Shown: one piece after another, positions 8,517 to 10,617 of the stretch | Layout: the number at the start of each line of letters is the position of its first letter | Position numbering within the stretch: the first letter of the stretch is position 1 | Made by a program: the position numbers and the translations under genes | Notes under the pieces: generated by a model | Told to the model about the DNA's origin: nothing | Seen by the model: only the letters and a program-made list of their open reading frames with translations | Databases searched by the model: none | From: Salinisphaera sp. UBA6602 | GTDB taxonomy: Bacteria > Pseudomonadota > Gammaproteobacteria > Nevskiales > Salinisphaeraceae | Assembly (NCBI GenBank): GCA_002433465.1 | Contig: DJIE01000102.1 | Location: 1 to 10,617, forward strand | Length of the DNA: 10,617 bases | Direction: 5' to 3'

Positions 8517-9941
8517 TTAATTCATCCCCAGTTTGGCCAGACGGTAGCGTAACGCGCGAAACGTGATGCCCAGATGCTTGGCCGCTTTGGTCTTGTTGTA
8601 GTGACAGGTCTCCAGCGCATGCTGGATACGTTCGCGTTCGAGCGTCTCGAGCTGGGTTTCCAGATCGACGCTGGTATCCACGGCCGCTGCAGGCCGCGAC
8701 GGTGCATTGGCCGCGCTCGCCAATGCTTGGCTCGCTGGCGGTTCGATATGCGCCTGGCCTTCCAGCAGCGGCGAGTTCAGGCGCAGGTAGCGGCGGTCGA
8801 TGACCGCGTCTTCGCTCAAGGTAACGGCGCGCTCCAGAATATTCTCCAGCTCGCGTATGTTGCCGGGAAAGCTGTATTGCTCCAGCGCCTCGAGTGCGTC
8901 CGGCGCCAGCGTGGGTGAATGCCGCAGGCGCAGCTTTCTTGCCAGCGCGTCCAGAATGCGCCCGGCCAGCGCTGCGATATCGGCACGGCGCTCGCGCAGC
9001 GGCGGCACATGCACTTCGATAACGTTCAGCCGGTAGTAAAGGTCTTCGCGAAAACGACCGCGTGCCACTTCCGCGGCCAAGTCGCGATGGGTGGCACAAA
9101 TCACGCGTACGTCGACGGCGGTTTCATCGTTCGCGCCGACCGGGCGAATGGCGCGTTCCTGAATCGCACGCAGCAGTTTGACCTGCATGGTCAACGGCAA
9201 ATCGGCGACCTCGTCGAGAAACAGCGTGCCGCCATCGGCGCGCGCGAACAGCCCCGAGGTATCGCGCATGGCGCCGGTAAAGGCACCGCGGACGTAGCCG
9301 AAGAATTCGGATTCCATCAGTTCCGACGGAATCGCGCCGCAGTTCACCGGCACGAAGGCGCTGCCCATACGCGGGCCTTCGGCATGGATCATGCGCGCGA
9401 CCAGCTCCTTGCCGGTGCCGGATTCGCCGGTGATATAGACCGGTGCCTGGCTGCGGGCGAGTTTGCCAATGGTTTCGCGCAGCCGCTGCATGGACGGGGT
9501 GTTGCCAATCAGCCGCGGTGAAGCATCCAGCGACGGATGCGGTGGCGCGTCGTTATCGAGGCCGGCGAGTTTGAGCGCCTGGGCCACGAGCGCGCGCAGG
9601 CCGGCCACGTCGATCGGCTTTGATACGAAATCGAATGCGCCGGCCTTGAGGCTGGCCACCGCACTGTCGGCACTGCCATAGGCGGTAATCACGGCCACTG
9701 GGCAATGCGGATGGTTTTCGCTGATAAAGCTCACCAGTTCCAGGCCGTCGCCGTCGGGCAAACGCATATCGGTCAGGCACAGATCGAAGCGTTCGTCGGC
9801 AAATGCCTGCCTGGCCTCGGCCAGGTCCGCCACCGCCAGTGTCTTGATGGACATGCGGGCCAGGGTGATCTCGACCAGCTCGCGGATATCGGCTTCGTCG
9901 TCGACGATCAGGGCATAGGGCACGGTATCAGTCGAAGTCAT
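8517..9941 (-). CDS. pilR: Sigma54-dependent response regulator PilR
   Basis: PilR is the NtrC-type activator that, when phosphorylated by PilS, drives pilin transcription from a sigma54 promoter in Pseudomonas and relatives. The 474-residue product has a receiver domain (about residues 8-120) with the acidic pair Asp14-Asp15, phosphoacceptor Asp58 in LTDMRLPDGDG, Thr86 and Lys108. The AAA+ domain follows with Walker A GESGTGKE at 172-179, the sigma54-contacting loop GAFTGA at 219-224, and Walker B LFLDE at 240-244. The C-terminal Fis-type helix-turn-helix reads NKTKAAKHLGITFRALRYRL. All key residues are intact. The start is placed at ATG 9941 (MTSTDTVPYALIVDDE) rather than further upstream, since the extra residues would be a Pro/Arg-rich reading of pilS in another frame. 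It overlaps pilS by 14 bases, and a clear Shine-Dalgarno is lacking, so translation is coupled. Confidence 0.95.
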   Translation of the reverse strand: MTSTDTVPYALIVDDEADIRELVEITLARMSIKTLAVADLAEARQAFADERFDLCLTDMRLPDGDGLELVSFISENHPHCPVAVITAYGSADSAVASLKAGAFDFVSKPIDVAGLRALVAQALKLAGLDNDAPPHPSLDASPRLIGNTPSMQRLRETIGKLARSQAPVYITGESGTGKELVARMIHAEGPRMGSAFVPVNCGAIPSELMESEFFGYVRGAFTGAMRDTSGLFARADGGTLFLDEVADLPLTMQVKLLRAIQERAIRPVGANDETAVDVRVICATHRDLAAEVARGRFREDLYYRLNVIEVHVPPLRERRADIAALAGRILDALARKLRLRHSPTLAPDALEALEQYSFPGNIRELENILERAVTLSEDAVIDRRYLRLNSPLLEGQAHIEPPASQALASAANAPSRPAAAVDTSVDLETQLETLERERIQHALETCHYNKTKAAKHLGITFRALRYRLAKLGMN

Positions 9942-10617
9942 GAACGTTGCTTGGCATGGGCGAGGCAGTGGTGCGCGCGGGCGAGGTGCGAATGGGGGCG
10001 AATACGATACGAAAGCAGGCTCCGCCGGAATGTGCAACTGGCACGAGCTGCGCACCGTTGGCTTCGCACAGCTCGGCGGCGATATGCAGGCCCAGGCCGG
10101 TGCCATCGCGCGTGGTGGTAAAGAACGGTTCCAGAATTTGGTTGAAAATCGTTTCGTCGATGCCGGGGCCGTTGTCGCGGATATCCAGGCAGAAGCGATT
10201 GCTGCGGTTGCGTTCTCCGCTCAGATGAACCGTGAGCACCACCCCGTCGCGACGCGCATAGGCCTTGGCATTGTCCCAGAGATTGAATAGCACCTGACGC
10301 AGATGATCGGGGTCGAATTCGACCTGTAGCTCCGGGTCGATGGCTTCAACATCGAAATCCGGCGAATCGTCGTCGAACGTGAGGTAATCCTCGATCGCGT
10401 CGTCCAGCCAGTTCGACAGCGCCAGTGTACGCCGCGATGTCTGCGAGCGTCGCGACAGCCCGAGCACGCTGTTGATGATGCCGTCGATGCGGCGCGTATG
10501 GCGATGGATGATGTCGAGCATGCGGTTTTCGTCCGGGCCCAGCGAAGGCGACTCGGCCAGCAACTGGCCCGCGTGGCTGATCGCGCCCAGCGGGTTGCGG
10601 ATTTCGTGGGCGATGCT
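9928..10617 (-). CDS. pilS: Sensor histidine kinase PilS, C-terminal kinase part (5' end outside the window)
   Basis: The visible 229 residues run from the window edge to the TGA at 9930-9928 and contain only the kinase core. The H-box IAHEIRNPLGAISHAGQLL is at the very edge, with the phosphorylated His encoded at 10608-10606; its wording is characteristic of PilS. The HATPase domain has the N-box NLWDNAKAY, the G1 box DIRDNGPGID, the F-box FFTT and the G2 box GTGLGLHIA, so ATP binding and autophosphorylation should work. The sensor part, expected to hold six membrane segments and a PAS domain, lies outside. The overlap with pilR supports the partner pairing. In Pseudomonas, PilS senses pilin in the inner membrane; that is family knowledge, not visible here. 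Confidence 0.94.
   Translation of the reverse strand, partial: SIAHEIRNPLGAISHAGQLLAESPSLGPDENRMLDIIHRHTRRIDGIINSVLGLSRRSQTSRRTLALSNWLDDAIEDYLTFDDDSPDFDVEAIDPELQVEFDPDHLRQVLFNLWDNAKAYARRDGVVLTVHLSGERNRSNRFCLDIRDNGPGIDETIFNQILEPFFTTTRDGTGLGLHIAAELCEANGAQLVPVAHSGGACFRIVFAPIRTSPARTTASPMPSNVHDFD

Noticed and set aside
8443..9099. An N-terminal extension of pilC by more than 200 residues
   Set aside because: The extra part overlaps pilR on the same strand in another frame, is Arg/Ala-rich without family similarity, and the PilC homology begins right at the ATG with a ribosome site.
9942..10106. A 55-residue N-terminal extension of PilR
   Set aside because: It is a Pro/Arg-rich reading of the pilS coding region in another frame, and the receiver domain begins normally just after ATG 9941.

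Overview
The window is a high-GC stretch (roughly two thirds G+C by eye) of a gammaproteobacterial chromosome. The order secA-(argJ)-mutT, facing a convergent yacG-zapD-coaE-pilD-pilC group, is a classic gammaproteobacterial arrangement. It resembles the secA-mutT / yacG-zapD-coaE-hofC region of E. coli, and the secA-argJ-mutT(ThiE fusion) and pilC-pilD-coaE groups of Pseudomonas. The high GC and the joining of pilSR to pilCD recall Xanthomonadales, Nevskiales or Salinisphaera-like lineages, but the genus cannot be fixed from sequence alone. No mobile element, CRISPR array, tRNA or rRNA is visible.

Left half, + strand (1-4140): the C-terminal two thirds of secA (protein export motor), then argJ (bifunctional ornithine acetyltransferase), then a two-domain gene fusing a MutT-type Nudix hydrolase to a ThiE-like domain. 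The genes are 6 bp apart and form one probable operon. A 367-bp gap without a convincing gene (4141-4507) separates them from the convergent right half. It holds candidate terminator hairpins for both operons.

Right half, - strand, read from right to left (10617-4508): pilS (cut at its H-box by the window edge) overlaps pilR; then come pilC, pilD, coaE, zapD and yacG. PilS-PilR is the sigma54-dependent two-component system that controls pilin transcription. PilC is the inner-membrane platform of the type IV pilus or secretion apparatus, and PilD is the prepilin peptidase. CoaE completes coenzyme A synthesis, ZapD cross-links FtsZ, and YacG is a small zinc protein that inhibits DNA gyrase. The extension ATPase gene pilB and the pilin gene pilA, which commonly sit next to pilC, are absent between pilR and pilC.

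The region is mostly conserved housekeeping DNA, and I see no convincing new biological system. Points worth a second look are the degenerate ThiE half of the MutT fusion, the missing pilB/pilA, tandem hairpins between pilD and coaE, a hairpin and weak sigma54-like motif between pilR and pilC, and the non-coding convergent gap.
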